Origin: Pelosinus fermentans DSM 17108 | Lineage (GTDB): Bacteria; Bacillota; Negativicutes; DSM-13327 | Direction: 5' to 3' | Assembly: GCF_000271485.2 (NCBI RefSeq) | Contig: NZ_AKVN02000001.1 | Span: 4,117,501 to 4,181,500 of the forward strand | Length of the DNA stretch: 64,000 nucleotides | Shown: positions 38,849-50,805 of the stretch, one piece after another | Layout: every line of letters starts with the position of its first letter | How positions within the stretch are numbered: the stretch's first letter is position 1 | Notes under the pieces: generated by a model | What the model saw: only the letters and a program-made list of their open reading frames with translations | The model's database searches: none | Told to the model about the DNA's origin: nothing | Translations under genes and position numbers: made by a program

Positions 38849-39676
38849 CTACTTCGTACGTCTTTTTACAATCATCTTGTTAGATGTTTTATTACGACGA
38901 GTCTTAACACCATAAGCATGTTTGCCCCAAGGTGTAACAGGATGTTTACGACCTACAGGTGAATGACCTTCACCACCACCATGTGGATGATCAATAGGAT
39001 TCATCGCAACACCACGGTTAGCAGGACGAATACCAAGCCAACGAGAACGGCCAGCTTTACCAATTGTAATGTTTTCATGTTCCAAGTTACCCACTTGGCC
39101 AATGGTAGCTTTACAATTAATGTGCACTTTACGTTGTTCGCCAGAAGGCAATCTTAAAAGCGCATGCTCGCCTTCTTTTGCCATAAGTTGTGCAGATGCA
39201 CCAGCAGAACGAACCATTTGTCCGCCTTTGCCGATTTTAAGTTCAATGTTATGAAGTTGGGTACCTACAGGGATATTTTTAATTGGCAACGCATTACCTA
39301 CTTTAATATCTGCCTCAGGACCACTCATAATTTTATCATCAACTTTTAGGCCATTAGGAGCTAAAATATAACGTTTTTCTCCGTCTGCATAGTGTAATAG
39401 TGCAATACGAGCTGAACGATTAGGATCATACTCAATTGTAGCTACTTTTGCTATGATTCCGTCTTTATTACGTTTGAAGTCAATGATTCTATACTGACGT
39501 TTATGACCACCGCCTTGATGTCTAACAGTCATGCGACCTTGGTTGTTACGGCCAGCACGTTGTTGAAGAGTTTCAACTAGTGAACGTTCTGGTTTATTCG
39601 TAGTAATTTCTTCAAAATTAGACCCAGTCATAAATCTTCGACTTGGTGTATAAGGTTTAAAGCTTTTTACTGCCAT
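38849..39676 (-). CDS. rplB: 50S ribosomal protein L2
   Basis: L2 is close to the peptidyl transferase centre. Its conserved C-terminal segment [16 protein letters not shown] near residue 222 is intact. Length 275 aa. Confidence 0.99.
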   Translation of the reverse strand: MAVKSFKPYTPSRRFMTGSNFEEITTNKPERSLVETLQQRAGRNNQGRMTVRHQGGGHKRQYRIIDFKRNKDGIIAKVATIEYDPNRSARIALLHYADGEKRYILAPNGLKVDDKIMSGPEADIKVGNALPIKNIPVGTQLHNIELKIGKGGQMVRSAGASAQLMAKEGEHALLRLPSGEQRKVHINCKATIGQVGNLEHENITIGKAGRSRWLGIRPANRGVAMNPIDHPHGGGEGHSPVGRKHPVTPWGKHAYGVKTRRNKTSNKMIVKRRTK

Positions 39677-39706
39677 TATTGCCCCTCCTTTTCAATAAAT
39701 TTCAGG

Positions 39707-39994
39707 CTATACGCCTTCAAAGAATTCTATATTCTGACCAGGAGCCAGTTTTACAATTGCTTTTTTGTAATCCGGACGCTTACCTTCTGTTTTACCCATA
39801 CGTTTAGTTTTACCCATAACGCGGATGGTGTGCACAGCTAGTACTTTTACTTTGAAAATTTGCTCTACAGCTTGACGAATTTCTACTTTGTTAACTTTCA
39901 AAGGTACAACAAATGTATACTTATTTTCTTCCATCATAGCAGCAGTTTTCTCCGTAACAAGCGGACGAATCAGTACATCGCGCAAATTTTGCAT
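39707..39994 (-). CDS. rplW: 50S ribosomal protein L23
   Basis: L23 is the docking site for trigger factor and SRP at the tunnel exit. The 95 aa contain RPLVTEKTAAMMEENKYTF. Its start overlaps the rplD stop by one base (TAATG). Confidence 0.97.
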   Translation of the reverse strand: MQNLRDVLIRPLVTEKTAAMMEENKYTFVVPLKVNKVEIRQAVEQIFKVKVLAVHTIRVMGKTKRMGKTEGKRPDYKKAIVKLAPGQNIEFFEGV

Positions 39995-40623
39995 TAGGCC
40001 AGCACCTCCTCAATACGGGTGATTGCTTCTTTTGTCACAAACACTTTGTCATGATACAAAAGATCGTATACATTTAAACTGCTGGAAGCTGGAATTGCCT
40101 TAACGCCAGGAATGTTACGAGCTGACTTTTCGACATTTTCTATAACTTCACCAGTAATAATTAAACTCTTTTTGTTTGCTGCATCAAAACCACTCAACAT
40201 ATTGATTACATTTTTAGTTTTTGGTGCATCAAATGCAATGCTATCTACTACTACCAATTCTCCATCTTGAAGTTTTGCAGTCAAAGCAGATTTAATTGCT
40301 AAACGACGTTGTTTCCGTGGCATTCTGAATGCATAAGAACGTGGTTGCGGACCAAATGTAGTACCACCACCTACCCAAATTGGGGAACGGGTACTACCAG
40401 CGCGCGCACGACCTGTGCCCTTTTGTTTCCAAGGCTTTCTACCGCCACCACGTACTAGACCTCTTGTTTTAGTTGAAGCTGTTCCTAAGCGTTGACTAGC
40501 AAGCTGCATTACTACAGCTTGATGCAGTACCGCTTCATTTACTTCCACACCAAAAACGCTATCATTTAATTCTAACTCACCGGTTTTTGCTCCAGTGATA
40601 TCATATACTGCTACTTTCGGCAT
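39994..40623 (-). CDS. rplD: 50S ribosomal protein L4
   Basis: L4 reaches into the exit tunnel; in some bacteria it also autoregulates the S10 operon. The frame extends to 40656, but ATG 40623 (MPKVAVYD, 209 aa) follows GGAGG at 9 bases. The tunnel loop GGGRKPWKQKGTGRARAGS is intact. Confidence 0.97.
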   Translation of the reverse strand: MPKVAVYDITGAKTGELELNDSVFGVEVNEAVLHQAVVMQLASQRLGTASTKTRGLVRGGGRKPWKQKGTGRARAGSTRSPIWVGGGTTFGPQPRSYAFRMPRKQRRLAIKSALTAKLQDGELVVVDSIAFDAPKTKNVINMLSGFDAANKKSLIITGEVIENVEKSARNIPGVKAIPASSSLNVYDLLYHDKVFVTKEAITRIEEVLA

Positions 40624-40701
40624 ATAGCACATCCTCCTTTCGTGGTCGAGGTTCAAGATTTGAAGTAAGTTACACTAACACCAAACCTAGAACCAACGAG
40701 A

Positions 40702-41343
40702 TTATTTCTTAGGCTTTACTGTATTCTTAATCATCATAAAGCTTCCTTTAGGACCAGGAATACCGCCTTTTATTAAAATTAAATTCCGTTCAGCATCGAC
40801 TCTTACAACCGTCAGGCGCTGCACAGTAACTTTTTGATTACCCATACGGCCAGGTAATTTTTTGCCTTTGAATACTTTACCGCCGCCGCCGCTCATCCGA
40901 GGTCCCATGGAACCTGGCTCACGATGGGATTTAGAACCATGGGCCATTGGTCCACGTCTAAAGTTCCAGCGTTTGATAACACCAGCAAAACCTTTACCTT
41001 TTGCAGTACCAGTAACATCAACGATTTCACCTTCAGTGAATATATCCACGCCAATTTCTTGACCAATTGTATATTCAGATGCTTCAGTTAATCGAATTTC
41101 TTTGATCAGTTTAACAGGTTTTACACCCGCTTTGGCAAAATGACCTTTCATTGGGCTAGTAACTTTTTTATCTTTAACAGTGCCAAAACCCAATTGCACC
41201 GCATTGTAGCCATCATTTTCAACTGTTTTATTTTGCAGTACAACACTATTACCTGCTTCAATTACAGTAACAGGAACCAATTTACCATCTTGCGTAAAAA
41301 TTTGTGTCATACCAAGTTTTTTACCTAAAATTCCTTTAGCCAT
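40702..41343 (-). CDS. rplC: 50S ribosomal protein L3
   Basis: L3 reaches the peptidyl transferase centre. [16 protein letters not shown] at the start and the tip loop [20 protein letters not shown] are typical. Length 213 aa. Confidence 0.98.
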   Translation of the reverse strand: MAKGILGKKLGMTQIFTQDGKLVPVTVIEAGNSVVLQNKTVENDGYNAVQLGFGTVKDKKVTSPMKGHFAKAGVKPVKLIKEIRLTEASEYTIGQEIGVDIFTEGEIVDVTGTAKGKGFAGVIKRWNFRRGPMAHGSKSHREPGSMGPRMSGGGGKVFKGKKLPGRMGNQKVTVQRLTVVRVDAERNLILIKGGIPGPKGSFMMIKNTVKPKK

Positions 41344-41357
41344 TATTACACCTCCTC

Positions 41358-41669
41358 CTACAGCTTGATTTCAATGTCGACACCAGCCGGAAGATCCAGA
41401 CGCATTAACGCATCAACGGTCTTGGAAGTCGGCTCAAGAATGTCAATCAGACGTTTGTGGGTACGCATTTCAAATTGTTCCCGGGAATCTTTATTGACAT
41501 GTGGTGAACGCAGGACAGTGAAAATATTTTTCTCCGTAGGAAGTGGAATTGGCCCGGAAACCATTGCACCTGTTCTTTTTGCAGTGTCCACTATTTTAAC
41601 CGCACTTTGATCCAGTGCTTTATGATCATATGCTTTAAGACGAATTCTGATTTTTTGTTGTTTAGCCAT
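41358..41669 (-). CDS. rpsJ: 30S ribosomal protein S10
   Basis: S10 is a head protein and also the NusE antitermination factor. The 103 aa contain [16 protein letters not shown] and [19 protein letters not shown]. First gene of the S10 operon; the 156-base gap from tuf holds a hairpin but no clear promoter. Confidence 0.98.
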   Translation of the reverse strand: MAKQQKIRIRLKAYDHKALDQSAVKIVDTAKRTGAMVSGPIPLPTEKNIFTVLRSPHVNKDSREQFEMRTHKRLIDILEPTSKTVDALMRLDLPAGVDIEIKL

Positions 41670-41787
41670 TGTATTTCCTCCTTATCGCCCAGTTTCTAGA
41701 ACGGACATTCTCCGTGAAAATTCCCCCCGCACCTTGCAGGCAACCTTTCACGTCATCGCATGTTTGTAAAAAACTCTAAACCATTTT

Positions 41788-41819
41788 GATTGGGGCGACT
41801 ACTGTCAGCCGCCCCAATC
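41788..41819 (-). terminator. Strong hairpin after tuf (copy 1)
   Basis: GATTGGGGCG (41788-41797) pairs with CGCCCCAATC (41810-41819) perfectly. The minus-strand sequence after it is AAAATGG, a poor U tract, so it may be a weak terminator or a processing hairpin allowing read-through into the S10 operon. Confidence 0.6.
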
Positions 41820-41825
41820 ATTTTC

Positions 41826-43028
41826 TTACGCTTCAATCGCAGTAACTACGCCAGCGCCAACAGTACGGCCACCTTCGCGAATCGCGAAACGAAGCCCTTC
41901 TTCAAGTGCAATTGGAGTGATAAGCTCAATTGACATTTGAATGTTGTCACCAGGCATAACCATTTCTACACCTTCTGGCAGACTTACTACACCAGTAACG
42001 TCTGTTGTACGGAAGTAGAATTGTGGACGATAGTTGGTAAAGAACGGAGTATGACGACCGCCTTCTTCTTTAGACAGTACATATACTTCTGCTTTGTACT
42101 TCGTATGTTGGATGATAGAACCAGGCTTAGCCAATACTTGACCGCGCTCGATATCTTTACGTTCAACACCACGAAGAAGTGCACCAATGTTATCTCCTGC
42201 TACTGCAGAATCCAACAATTTACGGAACATTTCTACGCCAGTTACTACTACAGTTCTAGGTTTTTCAGTCATACCAACGATTTCAATGTTGTCACCAACT
42301 TTGATTTCACCACGTTCCACACGACCAGTCGCAACTGTACCACGACCAGTAATCGTGAACACGTCTTCAACAGGCATCAAGAAAGGTTTGTCTGTTGCAC
42401 GTACTGGAGTTGGAATGTACTCATCTACTTTATCCATCAGATCAAATATTTTTCCGCACCATTTGCATTCGCGACTTGCACAACCGCAGTTAAGCGCCTG
42501 TACAGCGGAACCACAAACTACAGGAATATCATCACCAGGGAATTCATAGCTGGACAGAAGTTCACGAACTTCCATTTCAACCAATTCGATTAATTCATCA
42601 TCATCAACCAAGTCTGCTTTGTTCAAGAACACTACCATGGAAGGTACGCCTACTTGACGGGACAATAGAATATGTTCACGAGTTTGCGGCATAGGGCCAT
42701 CAGCAGCACTTACTACTAGAATCGCTCCATCCATTTGAGCAGCACCAGTGATCATGTTTTTTACATAATCAGCATGGCCCGGGCAGTCAACGTGAGCATA
42801 GTGACGTTTTTCAGTTTCATACTCTACGTGAGCTGTATTAATCGTAATACCGCGTTCTCTTTCTTCTGGAGCTTTATCGATCATGTCATATGCCATGAAT
42901 TCTCCGCCACCATGTTTCGAAAGAGTCATGGTAATTGCAGCTGTTAAAGATGTCTTACCATGATCCACGTGACCAATTGTACCAATGTTAATATGTGGTT
43001 TATTTCTTTCAAACTTTTTCTTTGCCAT
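41826..43028 (-). CDS. tuf: Elongation factor Tu (copy 1)
   Basis: EF-Tu brings aminoacyl-tRNA to the ribosome with GTP. G1 GHVDHGKT (residues 19-26), G2 region [10 protein letters not shown]3 DCPGH (81-85) and G4 NKAD (136-139) are intact in 400 aa. An unusual insert after GSAVQAL reads [13 protein letters not shown] (180-192) with a C-x-C-x4-C-x2-C pattern that may bind metal. The protein is identical to the second copy at 59192. It follows fusA in the str operon. Confidence 0.99.
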   Translation of the reverse strand: MAKKKFERNKPHINIGTIGHVDHGKTSLTAAITMTLSKHGGGEFMAYDMIDKAPEERERGITINTAHVEYETEKRHYAHVDCPGHADYVKNMITGAAQMDGAILVVSAADGPMPQTREHILLSRQVGVPSMVVFLNKADLVDDDELIELVEMEVRELLSSYEFPGDDIPVVCGSAVQALNCGCASRECKWCGKIFDLMDKVDEYIPTPVRATDKPFLMPVEDVFTITGRGTVATGRVERGEIKVGDNIEIVGMTEKPRTVVVTGVEMFRKLLDSAVAGDNIGALLRGVERKDIERGQVLAKPGSIIQHTKYKAEVYVLSKEEGGRHTPFFTNYRPQFYFRTTDVTGVVSLPEGVEMVMPGDNIQMSIELITPIALEEGLRFAIREGGRTVGAGVVTAIEA

Positions 43029-43057
43029 TGTATTTTTGCCTCCTTATTTCTCCAGGA

Positions 43058-45136
43058 TTATACGCCTTTTACTTTGGCGATAATCGCTTCAGCAATACTT
43101 TTTGGTACTTCATCATAGTGAGCAAAGCTCATTGAGTAGTTACCGCGTCCTTGGGTTTTTGAACGTAGATCAGTTACATAACCGAACATTTCAGCCAGTG
43201 GTACAAACGCTTTAATGGATTGAGAGCCGTTAGCGGCATCCATACCTTCAATGCGTCCACGACGTGAGTTCAAATCGCCAATTACATCACCCATATATTC
43301 TTCTGGAACAATAACTTCCACTTTCATATATGGTTCTAAAATTACAGCGCCTGCTTTCGCACAACCAGCTTTAAAGCCCATTGAACCAGCAATTTTAAAC
43401 GCCATTTCCGAGGAGTCAACATCATGGTAAGAACCTTCAAGAACGGTTACTTTAATGTCTACCATAGGGTAGCCAGCTAAAACACCATTATCCATAGCTT
43501 CTTTACAACCAGCACCAATTGGAGCGATGTATTCTCTTGGAATGGAACCACCAACAACTTTACTTTCGAAAATAAAGCCTTGACCTGGCTCCAAAGGTTC
43601 AATTTCCAGCCAGCAATGACCGTATTGACCACGACCACCAGACTGACGAACAAATTTTCCTTCAGATTTCACTTTTTTGCGGATGGTTTCACGATAAGCA
43701 ACCTGAGGTTTACCTACGCTGCAATCCACTTTAAATTCTCTAAGCATCCGGTCAACGATAATTTCTAAATGCAATTCACCAACACCAGCAATAATGGTTT
43801 GACCGGTTTCCTGGTCTGTATTCACGCGGAATGTTGGATCTTCTTCTGCTAACCGTTGTAGTGCAATACCCATTTTTTCTTGGTCAGCCTTGGTTTTAGG
43901 TTCCACTGCTACAGAAATAACTGGCTCAGGGAAAACCATGGATTCAAGAATAATTTGGTTTTTATCGTCACACAGAGTATCCCCAGTAGTTGTATCTTTC
44001 AATCCAACTGCAGCAGCAATATCGCCTGTGTATACTCTTTCAATTTCTTCACGATGATTTGCATGCATTTGCAGGATACGTCCGATACGTTCTTTCTTAC
44101 CTTTAGTGGAATTATATACATAAGACCCGGAAGAAAGCTCCCCGGAGTATACCCGGAAAAATGCCAGTTTACCTACATAAGGATCAGCCATAATCTTGAA
44201 AGCTAAAGCTGAAAATGGCAAACTGTCATCTGCTGCGCGTTCATCTTCTGCTTCTGTATCAGGGTTGATTCCTTTAATAGCAGGGACATCAGTAGGCGCC
44301 GGCATGTATGCGATAACCGCATCCAATAATGGCTGCACGCCTTTATTTTTGTAAGAAGAACCACATAATACAGGAGTCATTTTGCAAGCAATCGTTGCTT
44401 TACGAATACCAGTATTGATTTCTTCTAATGTAAATTCTTCACCCTCAAGATATTTCATCATGAGTTCATCGTCGCTTTCTGCCACAGCATCTAAAAGACC
44501 CTGACGGTACTCAGCAACATGATCTTGCATATCTTCTGGAATCTCAGCAGCTTCACTGAATTTACCAAGGTCATCAGTGTAAACAACAGCTTTCATTTGC
44601 ACCAAGTCTACATATCCTTTGAAACCATGTTCCAAACCGATAGGCAGTTGAACCGGCACAGCATTTGCACCTAAACGAGTTTTCATCATATCGACAACCC
44701 GGTAAAAATCAGCACCAAGAATATCCATTTTATTTACGTATGCCATACGAGGCACACCATATTTATCAGCTTGACGCCAAACAGTTTCTGATTGCGGTTC
44801 TACGCCACCTTTAGCGCAAAATACAGCTACAGCTCCGTCTAACACTCTGAGCGAGCGTTCTACCTCTACGGTAAAGTCCACGTGTCCTGGTGTGTCAATG
44901 ATATTAATACGATGTCCAGACCATTCACAAGTTGTAGCTGCAGAAGTAATTGTAATACCCCGCTCTTGTTCTTGTACCATCCAGTCCATTGTCGCAGCGC
45001 CTTCATGCACTTCCCCAATTTTGTGTACTTTGCCAGTATAAAACAGTATACGTTCAGTCGTAGTGGTTTTGCCAGCGTCAATATGTGCCATAATACCGAT
45101 ATTTCTAGTATTATTAAGCGAGAATTTTCTGGCCAC
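43058..45136 (-). CDS. fusA: Elongation factor G
   Basis: EF-G drives translocation. GTPase motifs [19 protein letters not shown] and NKMD are present, followed by the domain II-V arrangement ending [13 protein letters not shown]. The frame reaches 45145, but the first codons lie in the ribosome site; the GTG at 45136 ([14 protein letters not shown], 692 aa) has AAGGAG 8 bases before and matches the family start. Confidence 0.97.
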   Translation of the reverse strand: MARKFSLNNTRNIGIMAHIDAGKTTTTERILFYTGKVHKIGEVHEGAATMDWMVQEQERGITITSAATTCEWSGHRINIIDTPGHVDFTVEVERSLRVLDGAVAVFCAKGGVEPQSETVWRQADKYGVPRMAYVNKMDILGADFYRVVDMMKTRLGANAVPVQLPIGLEHGFKGYVDLVQMKAVVYTDDLGKFSEAAEIPEDMQDHVAEYRQGLLDAVAESDDELMMKYLEGEEFTLEEINTGIRKATIACKMTPVLCGSSYKNKGVQPLLDAVIAYMPAPTDVPAIKGINPDTEAEDERAADDSLPFSALAFKIMADPYVGKLAFFRVYSGELSSGSYVYNSTKGKKERIGRILQMHANHREEIERVYTGDIAAAVGLKDTTTGDTLCDDKNQIILESMVFPEPVISVAVEPKTKADQEKMGIALQRLAEEDPTFRVNTDQETGQTIIAGVGELHLEIIVDRMLREFKVDCSVGKPQVAYRETIRKKVKSEGKFVRQSGGRGQYGHCWLEIEPLEPGQGFIFESKVVGGSIPREYIAPIGAGCKEAMDNGVLAGYPMVDIKVTVLEGSYHDVDSSEMAFKIAGSMGFKAGCAKAGAVILEPYMKVEVIVPEEYMGDVIGDLNSRRGRIEGMDAANGSQSIKAFVPLAEMFGYVTDLRSKTQGRGNYSMSFAHYDEVPKSIAEAIIAKVKGV

Positions 45137-45173
45137 TATCATCACTCCTTACTGTTTAAGAAACCTTAAAATC

Positions 45174-45674
<501 letters not shown>

Positions 45675-45681
45675 TTAATTT

Positions 45682-46056
45682 TTACTTTTTCGCACGTTTG
45701 GTACCATATTTCGATCTTCCTTGGCTACGTTTTTGCACGCCAGCAGTGTCTAATGCACCACGAACAATGTGATAACGTACGCCCGGTAAATCCTTGATTC
45801 TACCACCTCTGATAAGCACAACACTATGTTCTTGCAAGTTATGACCGATACCAGGGATATAGGCAGTAACTTCAATACCATTTGTTAAACGTACCCTCGC
45901 TACTTTACGAAGTGCAGAGTTTGGTTTTTTAGGAGTAGTTGTATATACTCTTGTACATACACCACGCTTTTGCGGAGATTCCTTCAAAGCAGGCGCAGTA
46001 GATTTTTCTATAAGCGACTCTCTACCTTTACGTACTAATTGATTAATTGTTGGCAT
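45682..46056 (-). CDS. rpsL: 30S ribosomal protein S12
   Basis: S12 is at the decoding centre. The streptomycin-determining loops [13 protein letters not shown] and [19 protein letters not shown] are wild-type in appearance. Length 124 aa. Confidence 0.98.
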   Translation of the reverse strand: MPTINQLVRKGRESLIEKSTAPALKESPQKRGVCTRVYTTTPKKPNSALRKVARVRLTNGIEVTAYIPGIGHNLQEHSVVLIRGGRIKDLPGVRYHIVRGALDTAGVQKRSQGRSKYGTKRAKK

Positions 46057-46151
46057 TCAATACACCCCCTTCCAAATTATCTTAGAATGATTATATAAAA
46101 ATTTCACCTCAAATTTATGAGTTTAAGGCAAAACATTTAACATGGTTGCGT

Positions 46152-46397
46152 TTATTTCAAAACCGCTACTGCTGCCGCACCAACTTCAATGCCACAGGCA
46201 CTTCCTAATTCAGCCATAGTAAGTGTCACTTCTACTGCCACATTTTTGTGTTCACACAATGTTCGCAGAGTTTCTACAAATCGTTGTTCAGCATCTTGTG
46301 CAATATATACAACTTGCACCAGCTCTTTTTCAACCGCTTTGGTGACTTGTTTAACACCGACTATTTTTTTAGCAATCTTCAGCTTCTCGAGCGACAT
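46152..46397 (-). CDS. L7Ae/L30e-family RNA-binding protein (YbxF-like)
   Basis: This small kink-turn-binding protein lies directly before rpsL in Firmicutes and was once called L7Ae-like. The frame extends to 46430, but ATG 46397 (MSLEKLKIAKKIVGVKQVTK, 81 aa) follows GGGAG by 8 bases. Its role may be k-turn RNA binding; it is not an essential ribosomal protein in B. subtilis. Confidence 0.9.
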   Translation of the reverse strand: MSLEKLKIAKKIVGVKQVTKAVEKELVQVVYIAQDAEQRFVETLRTLCEHKNVAVEVTLTMAELGSACGIEVGAAAVAVLK

Positions 46398-46449
46398 ACT
46401 GTTCACTCCCTTACTTAGCAAACCAGTCATTTCTCACTGGCCCTCTAAT

Positions 46450-46478
46450 ATATTATCATTACCCAAAGGCAATGTCAA
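46450..46478 (-). promoter_or_regulatory. str operon promoter P2
   Basis: Minus-strand TTGACA (46473-46478), 17-base spacer, TAATAT (46450-46455), starting about 45 bases before the L7Ae-like gene. With P1 upstream it forms a tandem pair for the str operon. Confidence 0.75.
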
Positions 46479-46614
46479 CAAACATATCTCAATAAATTCA
46501 TATTTTCTCTATATTTGCAGGCTTTTTTTATGACCACGCTGCCAGGCGTATCATTTTTTCCGTATTCTGTAATTTTTTAAAGAAAAATATTAATTTTATT
46601 GCTAGCCGAAGGTA

Positions 46615-46642
46615 ATTATATCACTTTCCAAACTTTTGTCAA
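46615..46642 (-). promoter_or_regulatory. str operon promoter P1
   Basis: Minus-strand TTGACA (46637-46642), 16-base spacer, TATAAT (46615-46620): consensus hexamers. It lies between the hairpin repeat at 46673 and P2. Confidence 0.8.
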
Positions 46643-46672
46643 AGAAATTTCATAGACTAAAATAATACTTTT

Positions 46673-46750
46673 AAACACGAAGATGCGAAGAATTAGAAAA
46701 TAAACATATCCCTTCGTGTTCTTTGCATTTCTTCGTATCTTCGCGTTTCA
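46673..46750. repeat. Hairpin repeat, CGAAG variant, copy B2
   Basis: AAACACGAAGATGCGAAGAA at the left pairs with TTCTTCGTATCTTCGCGTTT at the right. It lies between the rpoC terminator and promoter P1 of the str operon. Confidence 0.8.
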
Positions 46751-46785
46751 GTGTTTTTACACTCTAAAATATATATTTTCTCCAT

Positions 46786-46825
46786 AAAAAAGAGGAACTT
46801 GATTAAGTACCAAGTTCCTCTTTTC
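46786..46825 (-). terminator. Terminator after rpoC
   Basis: AGAGGAACTTG (46791-46801) pairs with CAAGTTCCTCT (46811-46821). On the minus strand a run of T follows (46785-46790 as A). Confidence 0.9.
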
Positions 46826-46831
46826 ATTACA

Positions 46832-49800
46832 TTACTCTACTTTTACACTTTTTGTATAAGTCAGCTTAATGTTTCGATAACGACTCATGCCAGTACCTGC
46901 TGGTATGAGCTTACCGATAATAACATTTTCTTTAAGACCAAGCAACGGATCAATTTTACCTTTGATCGCAGCCTCGGTAAGTACACGAGTTGTTTCCTGG
47001 AAGGATGCTGCTGATAAGAAGGAGTCTGTCGCCAATGATGCTTTTGTAATACCAAGCAGGATAGGACGTGCCACAGATGGCTCACCGCCTGCTTCAATTG
47101 CCTTGGCATTTTCTTCTTCGAAGGTATTGGTATCAATATATTCACCCGGTAAAAGCTCAGTATCACCAGATTCCTCCGTTTTCACTTTATGGAGCATCTG
47201 CCTTACAATTACTTCGATGTGTTTATCATTAATTTCAACACCCTGAGATTTGTATACTTTTTGCACTTCATATACTAAATATCGTTGCGTAGCTTGAATA
47301 CCGCATACACGTAAAATATCATGTGGATTTACGGAACCTTCTGTTAGACGGTCACCTGCAATAATTTGCTGTCCATCACGAACAATAATACGTGCACCAT
47401 AAGGAATAGGATATACACGTTCCTCACCTGCGGCAGGTACGACTGTAATCTTACGCATACCTTTTACTTCTTTTGTATCAACAGTAGCTACACCATCGAT
47501 TTCTGTAATAATGGCTTGACGTTTTGGTTTACGAGCTTCAAACAGCTCTTCAACCCTTGGCAGACCTTGTGTAATATCATCGCCGGCAACACCGCCTGTA
47601 TGGAAAGTACGCATAGTAAGCTGTGTCCCAGGTTCTCCGATGGATTGAGCTGCAATGATACCTACAGCTTCCCCTACATCTACAGCATGACCTGTTGCTA
47701 GATTACGGCCATAACATTTAATACATACACCATATTGTGATTTACAAGTAAGTACAGAACGAATTGATACTTTCTCACGTACGGCAACAATACGGTCACC
47801 TAATGCTTCATCGATAGTATCATTTGTTTTAATAATGAGCTCACCAGTTTTAGGGTCAACAATATCTTCCGCTATAAAACGTCCAACGATACGATCTTTC
47901 AGGGTTTCAATAACACCTGTACCTTCGGTAATCGCTTCCACTTCAATGCCTTTAATATTATTGTTACGCACTTTAACTTCCCGGACATCACTCACCAATA
48001 CAGCCTCAATAGCTTCTTCCGTAAGCGGTGTTTCTGCAGCCACAATTTCCTGACCATGGCTATCTGTAATAGCGTTGGTAGTGTTTTTTCCTAACATTTC
48101 GCGAATCATTGCATTTTTAAGCAATTCGCGCATTTTTTCTTCTGGTGCACCTAAAACAATAGCTTCATTGGAAGCTGCAGCATTAATATCTTCTTCCGTT
48201 GTTGTTGATAAACCGCGTAAGATAATTTCTGGCACGCCATGTTCACCAATAACACGTAAGTTTTCATCGTCCAGCACAGTAGTACGAGAAATGAGTATAT
48301 CTGCTGTCTTGGGATCCAAAACATCTTCTGCAAGAACTCTGCCTAATAGAGTATCCCGCAATACTTCAATAGCACCGGCACTGGATTTTGCCAATCGGGC
48401 TCTTTCACGAATCAAATTAATCCCCACGACATCGCAGTCTTCTTCGCGAACAATAACGTCTTGGGAGACGTCAACCAAACGACGTGTCAAATATCCAGAA
48501 TCGGCAGTTCTAAGTGCAGTATCGGCCAAACCTTTACGAGCACCGTGAGTAGAAATAAAATACTCAAGAACCGTCAAACCTTCACGGAAGTTTGCTTTAA
48601 TCGGACGGTCAATAATCCGGCCTGATGGATCAGCCATGAGCCCACGCATACCTGCCAACTGACGAATCTGTTGGATGTTACCACGAGCACCAGAGTTAGC
48701 CATCATATAAATCGGGTTAAAGCGATCCAGATTATTCATCATGGCCAAAGTAACATCATCTGTTGCTTTTGTCCATAATTCAATGGTTTTCTTATATCGT
48801 TCATCTTCCGTAATCAAACCACGGCGATATTGTTTGTCAACAGTATCAACTCGACCCTCAGTAGTCGCTAAGATTTCCTTCTTTTCAGGCGGTATATTGA
48901 TATCAGCAATGGCTACAGTCATACCTGCACGACAAGCAAAGGAATAACCTAGCTTTTTAACGCTGTCAATTACCAACGCTGTTTTCGAATTACCAAATTG
49001 ACGATAGGTTTCAGCAACTAATTTACCAAGCTCTTTTTTATCCATCATAATACCTAAATGCCACTCACCATTTTTCTGATGAAAATAACGAATTTCTTCA
49101 GGTAAAATTTCATTGAAAATCATACGACCTAATGTTGTCGTGACTAGGCCATAACCGCCAAGGCGTACTTTAATTACTGCATGCAATGACAATTCTTTGT
49201 GATGATAAGCTAATAGAGCTTCGTTAATATCGCACATCAGTTTACCTTCACCAATAACTCCTGGTCTTTCCATGGTTAAGTAGTAGGCCCCCAGAACCAT
49301 ATCTTGTGTAGGAGTTACTACAGGTTTACCATCCTTGGTGGACAATATGTTATGCGCAGACAGCATTAACATACGTGCTTCTGATTGAGCTTCCGCTGAT
49401 AACGGCACATGAACAGCCATTTGGTCACCATCAAAATCTGCGTTATAAGCAGTACACACCAATGGATGAATTTTAATAGCGCGACCTTCAGACAGCACTG
49501 GTTCAAAAGCCTGAATACCTAATCTATGTAAGGTAGGAGCACGATTTAAAAGCACTGGATGCTCTTTAATAACTTCTTCCAATACATCCCAAACTTCCGG
49601 GCGGACTCGCTCAACCATACGTTTAGCACTCTTAATGTTATGGGCATGACCAGCATTCACTAGTTTTTTCATAACAAAAGGTTTAAACAATTCTAATGCC
49701 ATTTCTTTTGGTAAACCGCATTGATGCAGTTTCAGTTCAGGTCCAACAACGATAACTGAACGACCAGAGTAATCGACACGCTTACCTAAGAGATTCTGAC

Positions 49801-50782
49801 GGAAACGACCTTGTTTACCTTTGAGCATATCACTTAATGATTTAAGAGGGCGGTTACCAGGACCAGTTACCGGACGTCCACGACGGCCATTGTCAATCAG
49901 AGCATCTACAGCTTCTTGCAGCATACGTTTTTCATTACGCACAATAATATCGGGAGCACCAAGATCTAATAAACGCTTCAAACGATTATTACGGTTAATG
50001 ACTCTGCGATACAAATCATTTAAATCAGAAGTAGCAAAACGACCACCATCAAGTTGTACCATTGGTCTGAGTTCAGGCGGAATCACTGGTACAACATCCA
50101 TAATCATCCAGTCAGGACGATTACCTGATTTACGGAAAGCTTCTGTTACTTCTAAGCGGCGAATCGCCCTAATTTTGCGCTGACCGCTGACTTCCTTAAG
50201 TTCTTGTTTTAGTTCTTTAGATATTTTTTCTAAATCAAGCTCTTCCAAAAGTTTTTTAACAGCTTCTGCACCCATGCCGACTTTAAAGGAACTGCCATAT
50301 TTATCACGATAATCCCGATACTCATTCTCCGTCAGCAATTGACGTTTCATCAGCGGTGTTTCACCAGGATCCAGTACGATATAGGAAGCAAAGTACAATA
50401 CTTTTTCCAAGGAACGAGGCGATATATCTAATATCAGCCCCATACGGCTTGGAATACCTTTGAAATACCAAATATGAGATACAGGTGCGGCTAATTGTAT
50501 ATGCCCCATTCGATCTCGACGTACCTTCGAGCGGGTTACTTCCACGCCACAACGATCACAAACAATCCCTTTATAACGAATTCGTTTGTATTTACCGCAA
50601 TGACACTCCCAGTCACGAGTTGGTCCAAATATTTTTTCACAAAATAGACCATCACGTTCAGGCTTTAGAGTACGATAATTGATTGTCTCCGGTTTTTTTA
50701 CTTCACCAAATGACCATTTGCGGATTTGCTCCGGAGAAGCCAATCCAATCCTCATAGAATCAAAATTGTTTACATCTAACAA
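46832..50782 (-). CDS. rpoC: RNA polymerase beta' subunit
   Basis: This is the large catalytic subunit of RNA polymerase, 1316 aa. The N-terminal zinc site uses C60, C62, C75 and C78. The active-site motif [12 protein letters not shown] is near residue 450. A second zinc group [13 protein letters not shown] is in the C-terminal half, and the trigger-loop region [20 protein letters not shown] follows. It lies 23 bases after rpoB. Confidence 0.99.
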   Translation of the reverse strand: MLDVNNFDSMRIGLASPEQIRKWSFGEVKKPETINYRTLKPERDGLFCEKIFGPTRDWECHCGKYKRIRYKGIVCDRCGVEVTRSKVRRDRMGHIQLAAPVSHIWYFKGIPSRMGLILDISPRSLEKVLYFASYIVLDPGETPLMKRQLLTENEYRDYRDKYGSSFKVGMGAEAVKKLLEELDLEKISKELKQELKEVSGQRKIRAIRRLEVTEAFRKSGNRPDWMIMDVVPVIPPELRPMVQLDGGRFATSDLNDLYRRVINRNNRLKRLLDLGAPDIIVRNEKRMLQEAVDALIDNGRRGRPVTGPGNRPLKSLSDMLKGKQGRFRQNLLGKRVDYSGRSVIVVGPELKLHQCGLPKEMALELFKPFVMKKLVNAGHAHNIKSAKRMVERVRPEVWDVLEEVIKEHPVLLNRAPTLHRLGIQAFEPVLSEGRAIKIHPLVCTAYNADFDGDQMAVHVPLSAEAQSEARMLMLSAHNILSTKDGKPVVTPTQDMVLGAYYLTMERPGVIGEGKLMCDINEALLAYHHKELSLHAVIKVRLGGYGLVTTTLGRMIFNEILPEEIRYFHQKNGEWHLGIMMDKKELGKLVAETYRQFGNSKTALVIDSVKKLGYSFACRAGMTVAIADINIPPEKKEILATTEGRVDTVDKQYRRGLITEDERYKKTIELWTKATDDVTLAMMNNLDRFNPIYMMANSGARGNIQQIRQLAGMRGLMADPSGRIIDRPIKANFREGLTVLEYFISTHGARKGLADTALRTADSGYLTRRLVDVSQDVIVREEDCDVVGINLIRERARLAKSSAGAIEVLRDTLLGRVLAEDVLDPKTADILISRTTVLDDENLRVIGEHGVPEIILRGLSTTTEEDINAAASNEAIVLGAPEEKMRELLKNAMIREMLGKNTTNAITDSHGQEIVAAETPLTEEAIEAVLVSDVREVKVRNNNIKGIEVEAITEGTGVIETLKDRIVGRFIAEDIVDPKTGELIIKTNDTIDEALGDRIVAVREKVSIRSVLTCKSQYGVCIKCYGRNLATGHAVDVGEAVGIIAAQSIGEPGTQLTMRTFHTGGVAGDDITQGLPRVEELFEARKPKRQAIITEIDGVATVDTKEVKGMRKITVVPAAGEERVYPIPYGARIIVRDGQQIIAGDRLTEGSVNPHDILRVCGIQATQRYLVYEVQKVYKSQGVEINDKHIEVIVRQMLHKVKTEESGDTELLPGEYIDTNTFEEENAKAIEAGGEPSVARPILLGITKASLATDSFLSAASFQETTRVLTEAAIKGKIDPLLGLKENVIIGKLIPAGTGMSRYRNIKLTYTKSVKVE

Positions 50783-50805
50783 AGGGTTATCACTCCCTTA
50801 CCCCA

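Noticed and set aside
42187-42549. 120-codon frames on the plus strand opposite both tuf genes
   Set aside because: They mirror the biased codon use of tuf, appear in both copies for that reason, and have no ribosome site.
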